A stretch of 64,000 bases of DNA from Collybia mongolica (Eukaryota > Basidiomycota > Agaricomycetes > Agaricales > Clitocybaceae), in NCBI GenBank assembly GCA_013420905.1, contig JAAXNY010000016.1:620001-684000 (forward strand), written 5' to 3'. Each line of letters opens with the position of its first letter. Position 1 is the stretch's first letter. This document shows positions 10,001 to 21,215 of the stretch, piece after piece. The position numbers and the translations under genes were made by a program. The notes beneath the pieces are model-generated. The model was not told the origin of the DNA and did no database searches. It saw nothing but the letters and a program-made list of their open reading frames with translations.

Positions 10001-11380
10001 GGACCAAACCCATTGCCTGGGTGAGCTTGAATACGACTTTGTAAGCTCCCTTGAGCTTAACAAGGTTCTGTTCGAACATGTCCGATTGCACTATAATGGT
10101 GCCGTCATCCACGTAGGAAATTAGCGAAGCTATGCGAACCCTCCGTTCAAACTCCTTGAGGAGGGGTGCGAGGCATAGAGCAGAGAGGATAGGGGACATG
10201 GCAGAGCCCTGTCCCAGACCAATGCTGGATGGGAAGAGTGGGGACAGTTCGTTGTCCCACGCATATCTAGTATGACAATCGATGAGGTATGACCTGAAGA
10301 ACGCAACCACTTCTGGCGCAAATCCCTGTCTCTCGAGGATGTGTAGGAGGACCTCATGGTTTATGGATGGGAAGAACTGAGCAAGGTCGAAGGCAACGAC
10401 GCTAGTCTTGAGTTTGGCGCACCATCCGGAGCAGACAACGTGTGTGAGGAAACAACCAGCATCTTTGGTGGAGTTCTGACGGACTCCTCCGAACTGATTG
10501 GGGTGGAGTACACCGTGTTGAGCAGCTTCAAACTGCATCCTGGTGGACAGCATTTTCTCTAGCAATTTGCCCAGCATGTTCAAGAGAACTATTGGGCGAA
10601 ACGACTTGGGGGTGTCATACGATGGTTTACCGGGCTTGGGTATGACCACCGTAATGGATGCTTTGAACTCGGCGGGCCAATGGCCTTATGATAGACAAGC
10701 GTTGGCAAGCCACAAATGTAGTTTGCCACACCAATCATCTTGGGTGATCCGTTTAAGGTGACGCCATGAGATTTGATCCGGCCCGGGGGCGGATCAATTT
10801 GAAGTGCCTGATAAGGCATCCAACAGCTCAGCAGCAGAGTAGGGGACCCACACCTGAGTTGTGGGTGAGGTCCAAGCGTTACCCAGCTTATCAAGGTCGA
10901 TTGGCCTATCAATACTGTAGCTGAGTTGAAGGTGGAGTGCAGCGCGTTCCATAGCAACTCTGTGGTGTTGCATGGCATGCCTTGGTACGAGATGGCCTTG
11001 ACCAGAGGTGTCTTGTGCGGGCCCACCCAGTCCATGAGATCCCATGGTCTGAGGTTAGTATTAGCAATTTCGTCAATGCGCTCGTCCAAGTGCTTTCATT
11101 TCACTTTATGCGTGACGGCCTTGAAGGCCTTCCAGTCCTCTGGGAGATCAGAACTCATGGCCTCAGACCTCATCCAGGTGCAGTCTGAATCCCACCAAGA
11201 CTTAGACCGGGCGCAAGCCCGGTTAGTCTTAGCATGATGGGACCATGCCATTTCAAAGCCCTTAGCTATCGCCTGAGCAACTAGTTGAGTTTGTTCCGCC
11301 AACATGATGTCAGGGATTTGGATGAGCCCAAGGAGTAAACATACTTCCGCGAGGAAAGCGGCTTCTTCTTTGGAGTTGAT
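7081..11380 (-). pseudogene. LINE ORF2 remnant (reverse transcriptase, RNase H), interrupted
   Basis: Minus-strand coding remains. The RT block at 10649-9870 holds the finger region (VIPKPGKPSYDTPKSFRPI), the FDLAQFFPSINH motif, LGQGSAMSP and the catalytic YVDD. The RT thumb and RNase H block at 8651-7490 contains ITDAS, AELRAIAEG and FSDSTNA, holding the usual acidic residues of RNase H. The tail at 7488-7081 has a CRC...HVLYDC Cys/His pattern near its end. The frame is broken by the insertion at 8652-9867, by in-frame TGA codons near 7489 and near 11093, and by frameshifts between about 10950 and 10650. The endonuclease domain is absent. The enzyme cannot be made from this copy. Confidence 0.8.
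8652..9867. mobile_element. 1.2-kb TG...CA insertion in the LINE RT (solo-LTR-like)
   Basis: The inserted segment begins TGAAAGGGGG and ends CCCTATCA on the plus strand. It is flanked by the 4-bp direct repeat CCGA (8648-8651 and 9868-9871). Removing it with one CCGA copy restores the RT motif RYLGFFFD in frame. TG...CA ends and a short duplication fit a solo LTR, although 4 bp is shorter than the 5 bp usual for LTR elements. It contains no open frame of interest. Inside are six or so CCAAG(T/C)G words (8919-9060) and a 12-bp palindrome GGCGCGCGCGCC at 9344-9355. A DNA-transposon derivative is the main alternative. Confidence 0.6.
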
Positions 11381-11395
11381 TAACACACAGACCTT
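11381..11395. repeat. LINE target-site duplication, right copy
   Basis: Exact 15-bp match to 5753-5767. It sits directly upstream (minus-strand sense) of the truncated LINE 5' end. Confidence 0.8.
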
Positions 11396-13296
11396 CAAAA
11401 CTAGCTGAATCTGGACATTTCTGATATTTCACTCAAAATGGACCGTGGGAAAATTATGCTCAACAAGGAAATTGTGGAGCCATGTTTGTACATTCCAAAC
11501 ATATAAAAAAAAGTTAATAGCTTTACTGGTTATGGAGAAAATCACAAAATAAATTTTGAAACATGATGCTTTGAAATATTAGATATGCATAATTTTGATG
11601 GCATCATCAAAAGTATTATGTAAGCATCCCAAATACATGCAAATTATGTCACAATACTTTGTATTTGTGGAGAAATGCTGTAAAAAGCTATAAGAGAAGA
11701 AAAATCCCATTATGGAAATATTTTCCCATGGTGTTGAAATATGAATCAATGAATGAATGAATGAATCAACTTTTTGCCCGAAAACTGGGTTGATAAAGAA
11801 CTCATCTTTAGTAAACTAAAGAACTCGTAATCATAATTTGAACTCAGACATGCCATGCTTGCAATGACCCACACAAAGCAGTTGACATATAGAAGGTTTT
11901 ATATCCAACTGGTTTCCTGTACCCTTTCCCATAGTTGTGGGCCTGACTATCAAAGGACAATACACCTGATAAAATCACCTTCTTGAGCCTCCCCATAAAA
12001 CTCAGGACATTTATTTGTTGTTCTGAGTTGAGGATCTTATTTGGATAACAAACATTAAGCTATGGTTTTTATTTTTGGGGCAAATGGAGCTGTGGAAGTG
12101 GCCAAAATGAGAATAAGCATTACACTGCTTGTAGGCAATGATGGGCCACTGTAGTATTCAATATGTTCATCTGTGGTAGTTAAAAATGTAGGTTCCAGAA
12201 GAAACCCCTTATTTATTAACATCATACTGTAGTTTCTAACAGGTTAGTAACATGTTCGTTATTAACTTGCTCAAAAGGGTATGTTAAATATTGTTAATAA
12301 CCAAATTAAAAAGCGGTCCCACAGATCATTTGAATCTATTAACTCCTATTAATGATTAATCACTAACCATCTCCCCACACACTGTTACCTCAGGACTGCA
12401 TGGTAATGGCATAATCCCACTTTTTGCCCAGTTTATCTGGACAGTTTTGGGCAACTTTAGGTGATTTTGATCCATATTTTTCACCTAGCCTCTGAAAGAT
12501 TATTGGAAAATCATGGAAATCACAATTTTTCTCATATTGCTCTAATACTACAATATGTCCTAACATCATCATCATGGCTTCTGCCTCATGCATAGTCTTA
12601 CAAGCTCTAAAAACCTTACTTGACTGATCTTACATCTCCAATTTTTGTTAATATGTTCTCAGAGAGTTCAGGAGAGGTTAATATCACTCAGAAAAAAGTA
12701 AAAGGGCCAGATGCAGTGCAGGAAGATGAAGGGGAAGGGCCTAACTGGGATGGGTAGGGGGAGGGATTTTTTAACATTTTTTAACAGTGTTAATAACATT
12801 TCTAACAGTTTTTATGTTAGTAACATGTTATCAACGTCTGTGAATAACCCCTCCAAAGCTGCCATGTTAGTAACCTGTTAGTTACTAACCTTGGAGTTTC
12901 TTCCTGAACCCTATAAAAATGCCCAGGGCAGCCGAGGAGAGTAATGGAAGTTAGTAATGGAAGATTGTAGATGTGGGTTAATTTTATATAAGTCTGTTCG
13001 GCGACACGGCGGTTATCGTCAATGTCTGTCGTGTATCGGGTGGACGGTGCAGTTTATTTTTGTCATCCTGGACGTGATTGAAAAACAATGTGGGATACTT
13101 GTACAGCATGGTAGTACGATACGGCTAGAAAAACATGGGGAATGAAACGTAAGTGGTACAAGGGAAGCATAGACGTTCAAGTATGCTACATCACGGTGGG
13201 TGGTAAAATGTCAGAGTCCGTACTAGTAAACCCCAAAGGAAGAAATTCTACACTAGTCCACATAGATCAAAAGAAGGAAGATTACCTTCTAGGCGA
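11396..13296. other. AT-rich non-coding region
   Basis: No gene is supported. It holds a short (TGAA)n tract near 11741-11769. It also holds a cluster of GTTAGTAAC / GTTACTAAC and related words between about 12235 and 12955, some overlapping as palindromes (for example around 12866-12890). The frame at 12957-13145 has no recognisable features. The stretch 13146-13296 is 3' flanking sequence of the RING gene. Confidence 0.45.
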
Positions 13297-15921
13297 CTAG
13301 AGGTGATCGGCATCAACAAACTGGGCCCTGCACATCGGGCAGGTTCTGCTCCGTACAAGCCAGCGGACGAGGCATTTGTTATGAAAAGCATGTCTGCACA
13401 GAGACCCAAGCCTTGCCACCTCTCCGTCCTTAAATTGCATGTGGCATATACCGCATTTGTCCACGGAAGCATCTATCAGCATGAGCTTGAGCTTGATACG
13501 ACCGTCTTTGGTGACCCGGCGTCTTGCAACTTCTACGCTTCCGAGGAGAGGTACGTTATCGTTGGGGCCGGGATTGATAGGTGCCATGGGCGTAGACGAA
13601 GTGGGCAGGGTTTCCCGCGCCGTGCGGACAGGGCTTGCTGGCCCAATAAACTCTGACAGCATCAGAAGCTCCTATTTGCATCGTGAGTCAGTATCGGAAG
13701 AAATTGACGTCTCTCGAGGCCTTACATCGTAGTCAGACCCATTATGCCGTTCTTCGTTCAGCCGCGAGACAAGCACGTCAAGATCTGTGAACTCTGAGTA
13801 CTGGGCAGGGGGAGGGAGTACTGCCACGGGCGTCGACGCAGTAGAGCCTTCATAATGAGATGGTAGAGCGCTGTCGAGAGTCGATCCCAGAAACTCTACG
13901 GATGATGCACTTGATGGCGTCGCGTATGTATGGACGCGGGATCTGTCCATTTGAGGTGTAGAGGTCCCACTGTGTGCTATGAGGGACGTGTCGTCGAGGT
14001 CAATCAGCAGACCCTCAGGACACTGCACGTCAATTCGGACATCCTCGATTGTGGAGTCTTCATGTCCGGCATAAGTTGAATCAACCAGCGCGCGCGTGGT
14101 ACCCGGTGGTCGCGGCAAGGGCCTTCCAGGGTAGTGCCGTCTGAAAGACGGTCCAGATTCAGAAACTGGGTTATGTGTGAGAGGACTATCTGGCATGGAG
14201 GACCGAGCACGAAGATCTCCAAGGTCACGCCGGGAGCTGGGCTGATCGACAAGTTCTGCTAGTTCATCGAAGGAAGACCTATGTGGGTCCTGGTGTTCAT
14301 TGTTAGGATTCTTCGGCACGGACGATGATACTGGAGGATGGGTGGGTATGAGTTGAAGGTGAACGCCATGGTTAGTGGTGGGCAGGCTAAAGGCGGCCTC
14401 ATAGTCAGGGCGAGAGGCGTCGATGGGAGTCAGAGGTAGTGGGACTTCTAGCGCGCGTTGTAGGATAGAAGTGCCGGTCTCTGCAACGTCATCCGGCTTC
14501 CACGAGGCCGCCCCAAGGGGGGACGAGGCGATGGCCGTGCAACTTTTCTTTGGAGGCGGTGGAGGCGGCTTCCTCGTGCGGACGGAAGTTAATACTGGAC
14601 CAAGGGGGACAGGTTCCACCGGAGGAGTGGGCGCTGGTGGAGCAGGGGCGGGACGATGTTTCTTCGGCTTTTTGACAACCGGAACGGGCGGTACCTTTCG
14701 GTCGCGTAACGACAAGGGGTGGACTGAGTTGGAGCTAGGCAGTGGGGAAATGGGCGTAGACTCAATGGGGCGAACCTGTTCGACAGGAGAGCCGTAGGTA
14801 AAACTCTGACTTCTGGTCGGGGAATTTGTTACACGAGATGATTCGTCTGCTAGTATTGACGGAGACTGTGGTTCTGATTCTACAACTTCCCAAGCCTCCA
14901 GTGATTCGTGCCTTTCCCTATCCTTTCCCTTAAAAGGAGACAGAGTACGGGTCAAAAAGCTGTCACGCCTGTCGGAAGTTGCTGAGGATGGAGTCAAAGG
15001 GAGCCTCAAGAAAGACGATGTTGACATGGTCATTTTTAGTGAAGTGGTGCTTAAAAATGGGAAGGCTGATCGAGAATATGAATACGGAGATGAACCTGGC
15101 GATGGATGGGCCGACATAGCACGTTCTGGAATGTTCATGGGGCGATAAGGGAAAAGCGTGCGCAACGGGGATAATGATAGGTGGCGTTTCTTGGGGGTAT
15201 CTGGGGGTGAATGGTCCAGTTCTGTGTCCGATTCCGCCACGCCCCGGCTTTTGGTTCGACCTCGCGGAAGGGGAAACCCAACTCCACCGCGTTTTGCCCC
15301 GTCACGCCTCACATCCTCTTCTCGTTTAGGGCCCGACGGAGGGTCCTGAATTGAGTCCATTTCAATGATTTCAAGGGAGTCATCAGAGTCTACATCGATA
15401 TTCGGGTGTGGCAGATAATGCTGCGGAGGCCGTTCAGGCGCGGGAGGTGGAGGCGGCACGGTCGGCGAAGGCGGGATTATTGGTTGCGGTATAGTTGAAT
15501 ATACCGAAAGCGGCGGGGTAGACGTCGCTTCTTGAAATGAAGGAGGGGGATAATCCGGGTATACTATGGAATGTGTTTACGCTTGCTTAGCCTTTAAACT
15601 GGAGATGAAACACGCGGATGTACCTTCGTTATTCCCCCCATTGATCACTTCATTGTGACGCCCAGGCCGCCCAGATCTCCGCCCACCGCCTCTTGCAAGG
15701 AGTGTGCGGATTGGCCTTGGACCGGTATTGAATCGAATGTCCTCTTCTGACCGTGGGTTTCGCTCAGGACCTGGCCGACCCCTACTCTTCCTCGGCTTGG
15801 GCTGACGGACCCGACCAGCGTTGTCAGGTGGTACAAGCGTCACTTGGCCATGGTGGCTGACGGCGTGCGTGAGGTACGGTGCAATATGACCTGCATCCGC
15901 AATTCTTTGTTGCGAAGGCAT
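13297..15921 (-). CDS. proline/serine-rich protein with C-terminal RING-H2 finger
   Basis: Probable E3 ubiquitin ligase. My model has three exons: 15921-15624, 15563-13726 and 13671-13297. The introns are 60 and 54 nt, with GTACAT...CATAG and GTAAGG...AATAG borders and CTAAG/CTGAC-like branch points. The product is 836 residues. The N-terminal third is basic (RQPKPRKSRGRPG, GGGRRSGRPGR). The middle is Pro/Ser-rich with SH3-ligand-like runs (PPPPPAPERPP, RKPPPPPPKK) and is probably disordered. The RING at about 785-826 has the C3H2C3 ligands: CGIC, CRH, HNKC and CPMC. This fits substrate-recruiting E3 ligases in which only the RING is conserved. Target and location are unknown; no membrane segment or signal peptide is seen. 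Confidence 0.8.
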
Positions 15922-16925
15922 TGGTTAGAGAGAGACGACGCAGTCGTGGTCGAACATGCGGAGGGCAGGAGGCAATGAAGAATTTGACGTTGTTTGGTGA
16001 ATCTTCCGACTCCGAACCTCAGTGAGTCCCGTCAGGTGAACCGCTGGATAAAAATTGGAGATGCTGTTGAGATCGGACTGGTTCAGCGCAGCAATCGTAT
16101 TTGAAAATCAAGCCTTTCACATCCACCATCCAGATTTTTCGGGAGAACACTGGGGGACCAAACTGAGGGTTGAAAGATGCTATTGCTGGGAAGAAAAAAT
16201 CGAAAAGAAAGCTCGTAGAAGACTTGTAAGAAAAGAGCCAAACCTTGATTCACTGCTGGTGATATGTGACACTCGAAAGGGCTATTTGACAGGTCGGCAC
16301 CGGTCGGACCGTATAGTCTTTAAATTGAACCGATTATTTGGTTTCCCCAACCGAACTCAACAACGGAAGATAACTCTTGGCACGTGTCCTCCACCCAAAT
16401 CGCTGGTCACCATCTGGATTCTGGAGACAGTAAAAGATGTCCAAACTCAAGGACTGGCCATGGCAGCCCTTAATCTGCTAAAAAAAACTCAAGGCTTTCA
16501 TTGGACACTGAATACTAGATCCTGGCTCGAAAGACCTGGTCACTGACAGCACTCAAACATCTATGGTTTTATCTTGGATCTCCTGGAACTAGAGTAGGCT
16601 AGCGAAGGCTTTCACGAAAGGGAACAGCGAATTACTATTAACGATGTCCTATGCCCAATGTTTCTCCTAGCTACGCTGGTCACTTATAACTATGGCCAAA
16701 GCTGTCCAACATGTCCAATTGCCAAAGCTTGCCGGATTCACATCATATTATAAACAGGACAATGCGACGCCATAAACTTCCTCAATCGTCGAACCTAATT
16801 TTCTCCATTGTGCATGAACTCAATCTAGCCAACGAAATTAGCTCCGAGCTCTGAACTCGAACGGACCTCTCTCTCTCTCTCTCTCTCACCACCCACCCTC
16901 ATCTTCCCCTCTATCTACTAACACT
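15922..16925. promoter_or_regulatory. intergenic region between divergent genes with CT-rich promoter tract
   Basis: A divergent spacer between the RING gene (-) and the hypothetical gene (+). A (CT)n run at 16867-16887 lies about 40 bp before the ATG at 16926. Such pyrimidine tracts are common just upstream of fungal start codons. An open frame at 16055-16546 has no recognisable domain and was not called. Confidence 0.5.
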
Positions 16926-19104
16926 ATGGCTATCAAACCTTCGAGTAAAGCTAGCTGCTCCAAACGTACCACTGCTGGTTCTTCCGCGAAAGCGTCCACC
17001 ACCGGACCAAAGCCTGCCAGCCCGCGCACGCGTGTCCAGAAAGCACAGGAAGCCACCGCTATCACGGTGCAAGCCGATGAGAATATCGCAGGCCCCTCGA
17101 CTGCGATGGACGTCGTTCCGCGATACGTCAGGGTACCCTTCGGGAGAACGAACAGACCAAACTACCAGCAAGCGCGCGCGTCCGCCGCCAGGAAGGATGG
17201 CCTGCCACAACCACCCACCACTCCAGCACCGACCGCGATGGACCGCCCCCCTTTAACCATGTTCGACGTGCCTACCAAAGTAGTTTTACCAACAGTCACG
17301 TTCGTCGCCTTCCTCATCATGACTCTGTATCTGTACTCATTCTTCACAGGCGCTGCCTCAGTCGGTCCTCCACCCAGTCAGATATAAACGCGCCTGTCGT
17401 GCCCAACAACACCGGAGCGGATACTGACAAAGCGGAAGAAACCGATCCTGAGACGCCTCGAACGACTGTTCACCAGCAACCATCAGGAGATGCAACCGAC
17501 ACAGAAGATGTCGACGAAAACGGAGATAATGGCGAGATTATCGCTCCAAGCTTCCTTTCCTTTGTTGCTGGGCTAGACGGGTACGGGCGACTTGTATCCT
17601 TGCACCATTAGTATCAACCTTATATTTTGCTAACAGGGACGCGACCGACGCTGAAGAATATTCGACACCCACCCCGACGCCTGCACCTCGCAACGTCCAA
17701 CATGGAGTTTCTATGACCGCTGCTACCATTTCCTCTGCGCCGGAGCTAGGCAATCTTGATTCCCCCAACGACGTTTCCTTTATGGCCAGCGAACCTCAAA
17801 CATTCAGTGAACGGTATGGCGACCACCCAAATGCGCAACAGAACACCACTACAGACATGCGGAGCAACAGGCACCCCGAAGCACCACCATTAATCAATTC
17901 TTCTCCCGACATTTTACCTTACACACCAGTCCATCCATGGAATTTACCTCAGGTCCCCACCAACATCCTCGAGCAACCTTCGTTGTTCTTCCCTGCCTCA
18001 TTCCAACCGCATACTACGGCCAAACCCCTCGCACATACTGGGACCGACTTCGACTTGGCAGCGAGGCTTAATCAGTTGAGCGTACAAGCCACATCCTTAC
18101 CCAACAACTTTGGGGAATATGTGAGCTATTTAGTCTCAATCATGATGGATTCAAACTGATGTACGACACAGGCTCAAGTTCATCCCGACGTTGCCGCGGC
18201 TCCCATCGCCCACGTACCCGCTCCCGCTGGCTTTTTTTACTACGAGGCTCCGGCTGCTCTTCCTCCTTTCGCTTCCATATGGTTCCAAAGTCTGGGGCTC
18301 CATTACCCGAACCCTGCACCACTTCAATACGCCAGCACTGCCACACATCTTCAAACCCAGGAGTTCCAACCCTGCGCACCCGCAGCGACGAAGCTATTCC
18401 AATCGGCTCCTGCAAGTTGTCTACCAGGAAGCCGGCGCGAACGGCCACACGTCCCCTCTGTCAGGACAAAAATCTACCACGACCCCCAGCCGGAGTGGCA
18501 GGCGAAGATGGAAGAGATGAATGAAAGGAAGAGCATGGAGCTCGCACAAAGCTTGAATCCGTTTCACAGAATGATTGGGCCGCGTCGATGGGACCACTCA
18601 GGCGGAAAGCGTGGACTGCTGTACATCGCCAAGCCTGGTGAGGAAGAGCCTCGCAAGTGCCGCCCGCTTCCTGCTCGTGCCCAAACGAAGAGGACCCCGC
18701 GTCCTGCTAAAGGCTCTGAGGAAGACTTGATCGAGCGTATTGTGAGTTTGTGGATTGCACTGCCTTGTTTAAGTACCGCCTTCTCATTCTTGAGTTTCAT
18801 AGGAATATGCACGCCAACTGGAGGCTAAAGAGGCTCGTCGCGCCGCAAAGAAAGTGAAAAAGCAGATGGTGGGTTTTTGTGCTGCTATTTTTTTTATATT
18901 TTGCCCCTCATTTCTCTAACCCTATAGGAGTGCGCGCTCCCCCTCGTAGCTGGAGACGTTCATCGTACCGAGAAGAAAGCGAAAATAATCGCGCGAAAGA
19001 ACGCTAAACGCAGCCAACGGAGCTCTGACGAAGAAACGTCTACCTCCTCTGGACATCCCGCAAAGAAGCGGAAAACGTCCGTACTAGGCCTTCAAATAAG
19101 GTGA
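16926..19104 (+). CDS. hypothetical low-complexity protein with Lys-rich C-terminus
   Basis: I do not recognise a family. The model has six exons: 16926-17279, 17378-17580, 17637-18120, 18172-18741, 18803-18868 and 18928-19104, giving 617 residues in one consistent frame. The N-terminal half is Thr/Pro/Ala- and Asp/Glu-rich and probably disordered. From about residue 460 a more structured stretch follows (WQAKMEEMNERKSMELAQSLNPFHRMIGPRRW). The C-terminus has a short basic coiled-coil (EYARQLEAKEARRAAKKVKKQM) and Lys/Arg clusters (KKAKIIARKNAKR, AKKRKT) that look like nuclear localisation signals. A nuclear role is inference. If intron 1 is retained, the frame runs instead through a hydrophobic segment (VTFVAFLIMTLYLYSFF) to a stop at 17385-17387. 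Confidence 0.65.
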
Positions 19105-19356
19105 CTTGTACCCTGCTTCCAGTTCTTGCATCGATCCACCATTATCACCCACACCCACGGACCTTTCCCGATTGTTATCAGAATGTATTATTAGTTCGAT
19201 TTAATTTATTGTATTGCCAATGTGATACGCCGTGCCTTTCTCCCCATTGCCCCGCTTCAAATTGCCCGCCTTTTACCAGTTTCAAATATCGCTTGACATG
19301 AAGTAATAATACAGTATGATGTCTGTCTTGGTAATACACCCTCTCCCAACCATAGA

Positions 19357-19683
19357 TCACAAACTTGGTTTATGATCGGGTTGGTGGGGGAGCCTCTCCT
19401 TTCCAGGTTTAGGCACAGAAACAGCGGCACTGACATCAGATGAATTCATGTGCATGTCCGACTCTCCAGGCCCACTGTTACCTTCTGCATCACAGGTACA
19501 AGGTGAGACTTGCCAAAAGAAAGTCACGTCAGACGTACTGTAAGGTGATCCTTGGCCTTCTTTCGCCTTTGTATCCTGACCCATAATATACATGGCACCG
19601 AACGATAGTGTTATAACACTGACGCACGCGATAGCCTTCGAAGAGGATGATTGGTTCAAGCAATTTTTACTATGGAGGCACAT
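19357..19683 (-). CDS. small hypothetical protein with one predicted membrane segment
   Basis: A single-exon frame of 108 codons starting ATG at 19683. Residues about 16-36 (KAIACVSVITLSFGAMYIMG) could form a transmembrane helix. The rest is polar, with a short Cys pair (CTCD). There is no family recognition. It lies 3' to 3' with the preceding gene (stop 19104), with about 250 bp between. A perfect CRE-like octamer lies 150 bp upstream of the ATG. It may be a real small membrane protein or a chance frame. Confidence 0.35.
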   Translation of the reverse strand: MCLHSKNCLNQSSSSKAIACVSVITLSFGAMYIMGQDTKAKEGQGSPYSTSDVTFFWQVSPCTCDAEGNSGPGESDMHMNSSDVSAAVSVPKPGKERLPHQPDHKPSL

Positions 19684-19834
19684 ACCCTAGTTGTGCCACG
19701 ACGATTGAGAGCCATATTCTTTGACATTTCAGAATTTCAAGCCTCAAGGTTTGGTATCGGGGCAAGATTTGGAATGTTAAATGTTAACGGGCGCCCAAAA
19801 CAGAGAAATTGGCGCCTATAAACGGCCTTGCACA

Positions 19835-19842
19835 TGACGTCA
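19835..19842. promoter_or_regulatory. CRE-like palindrome TGACGTCA
   Basis: Perfect TGACGTCA, the ATF/CREB-type bZIP site, with a second half-like ATGACGTAG at about 19871. It is placed between the small ORF on its left (5' side) and the GH53 3' end. Binding is inferred from the motif only. Confidence 0.3.
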
Positions 19843-19900
19843 TTGAGCGGCTAAGGGGGCGTGACACATGTATGACGTAGCGTAGACTGGGACCCAAGGA

Positions 19901-21215
19901 TTACATGCTAGCCGAAAACATATTTATACTAGAGCGCGTATTACCCGAGCCATCCACCAGTATAGCGTCCTTCAAATCGACATTAGAACCAGAGATACAA
20001 GGCGCATGATATCTGGCGTTTACTCACCGCACAGCTTGAACCAAGGCCAGCATTGCCGATCCAAGCGGGCTCCCAGTAGACGATTCCGATTCCATGTCCC
20101 CCAGAAAGTCCCTGTAGAGCTGTTCTGATACCTGCCACCCACGTCGATTGGCCGGCAGCCGAGATGGGAATAGATCTTTCGCTCATGGTGGTACCCGAGC
20201 AGACGGCAGGCCAGTCAGTTTCGACCACCATAACGTCCTTGTTATTGGATGAGGACATGCATGCTCGATAACACAGGAAGATCCCACCTTATTGAATTTT
20301 GTGACCATAGCCTGCATACTCGACTTGAGTGCAGAGTACGTTGCGCCCGTTCCGTAAAAGGGATAGAAGGAGAAGCCGAAGAGATCAAAGTCACCTGTTG
20401 CGAACTGCCCAGGAATGAAGATCTGGTTGAAGAATGAGGAGACTGCGCCTCCATTCCATCCATTAGCAAGGTGGATCATGATTTTTGTCGACGAAGAGGC
20501 ATCGCGGACACCATTGGCAGCCGAGTGGAGGAGTTGGGACAGCGGGGAATAGCCGTTGACAGAGATACGACCGACTGGCCACAACATCCCGTCGTTGATT
20601 TCATTACCAATCTAATATCGGAGTTATCAGCTCAAGCACCATTAAAATAGCAATACTGTAGCTTTCCTGGATGAATTGAATAGGTGTTCCTTGAGCAGCA
20701 AAAGATTTTACAAGACTATTCGTATATCTGATGCAACGGGGTGAGCCCCATTGCTTCTTCGCCCGTCAGGAATACATACGTGTAGATTTGAGTGTTCAGG
20801 CCTGAAAGGTCCTTGGGCCAAGAAGAAGGAATTCCTTGTTTTCCGGGGTCCGCCCCTGATATGAGTCAGTATCTGCCACCAAACCCAGACCACTTCATCA
20901 CATACATGTGTCGCTGTAGTGGAGGTCGATCAGTAACGTCATGCCTGCTGCAACAGCACGCTTGGCCAGAGCAAGGCCGTACGCCAAGCTATACTCCGAG
21001 TTGCTATTGCTGGTCCAGACACGGATTCGTGCCAAGTTCGCGCCATGGTTCTTCAGGATCGTCTCGAATTTTGTGGTAGTGCCGCCATCCTTGTATGTTC
21101 GGCCTGAATTCTCCAAATTGACGAGGGAGGAGAAATCCGCTCCACGGTACGTGAGAGCATGGACAGGAGCGAGGAGGGGAAGAACAGTGACGAGGATAAG
21201 CCCGAAGAAACGCAT
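19901..21215 (-). CDS. arabinogalactan endo-beta-1,4-galactanase, GH53, with a non-canonical splice donor
   Basis: A secreted enzyme that cuts beta-1,4-galactan side chains of pectin. My six-exon model is 21215-20906, 20855-20780, 20727-20667, 20611-20288, 20237-20028 and 19969-19901, or 349 residues, the usual GH53 size. Residues 1-20 are a signal peptide (MRFFGLILVTVLPLLAPVHA). The family blocks are all present: LTYRGADFS, ARIRVW, IDLHYSDTWADPGKQ, IGNEI with the acid/base Glu at about 153, and VVETDWP with the nucleophile Glu at about 263. The C-terminus is SSCADAILVD. Start chosen at MRFF because it opens the signal peptide. Oddity: the third intron (20612-20666) begins GAAAGC where GTAAGC would be expected; read through, the frame stops within about 20 codons. 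The gene may be a very recent pseudogene or use a rare GA-AG intron. Confidence 0.85.

Larger units (their letters stand above)
5766..11380 (-). mobile_element. 5'-truncated LINE (non-LTR retrotransposon), nested with two later insertions
   Basis: The element reads on the minus strand: 5' end at 11380, poly-A tail seen as the poly-T run to about 5787, and the 15-bp target-site duplication outside both ends. Subtracting the insertions at 5818-6768 and 8652-9867 leaves roughly 3.45 kb. It keeps the end of the endonuclease-RT linker, RT, RNase H, a C-terminal Cys/His region and a 3' UTR, but the endonuclease domain is missing, a typical 5' truncation. The domain order RT-RNase H resembles the Tad1/I-type LINEs known from fungi; this clade assignment is inference. 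The element is not autonomous. Confidence 0.8.

Noticed and set aside
16055..16546. 163-codon plus-strand frame upstream of the Lys-rich gene
   Set aside because: No domain, no intron structure, ordinary intergenic composition; lies in the divergent promoter.
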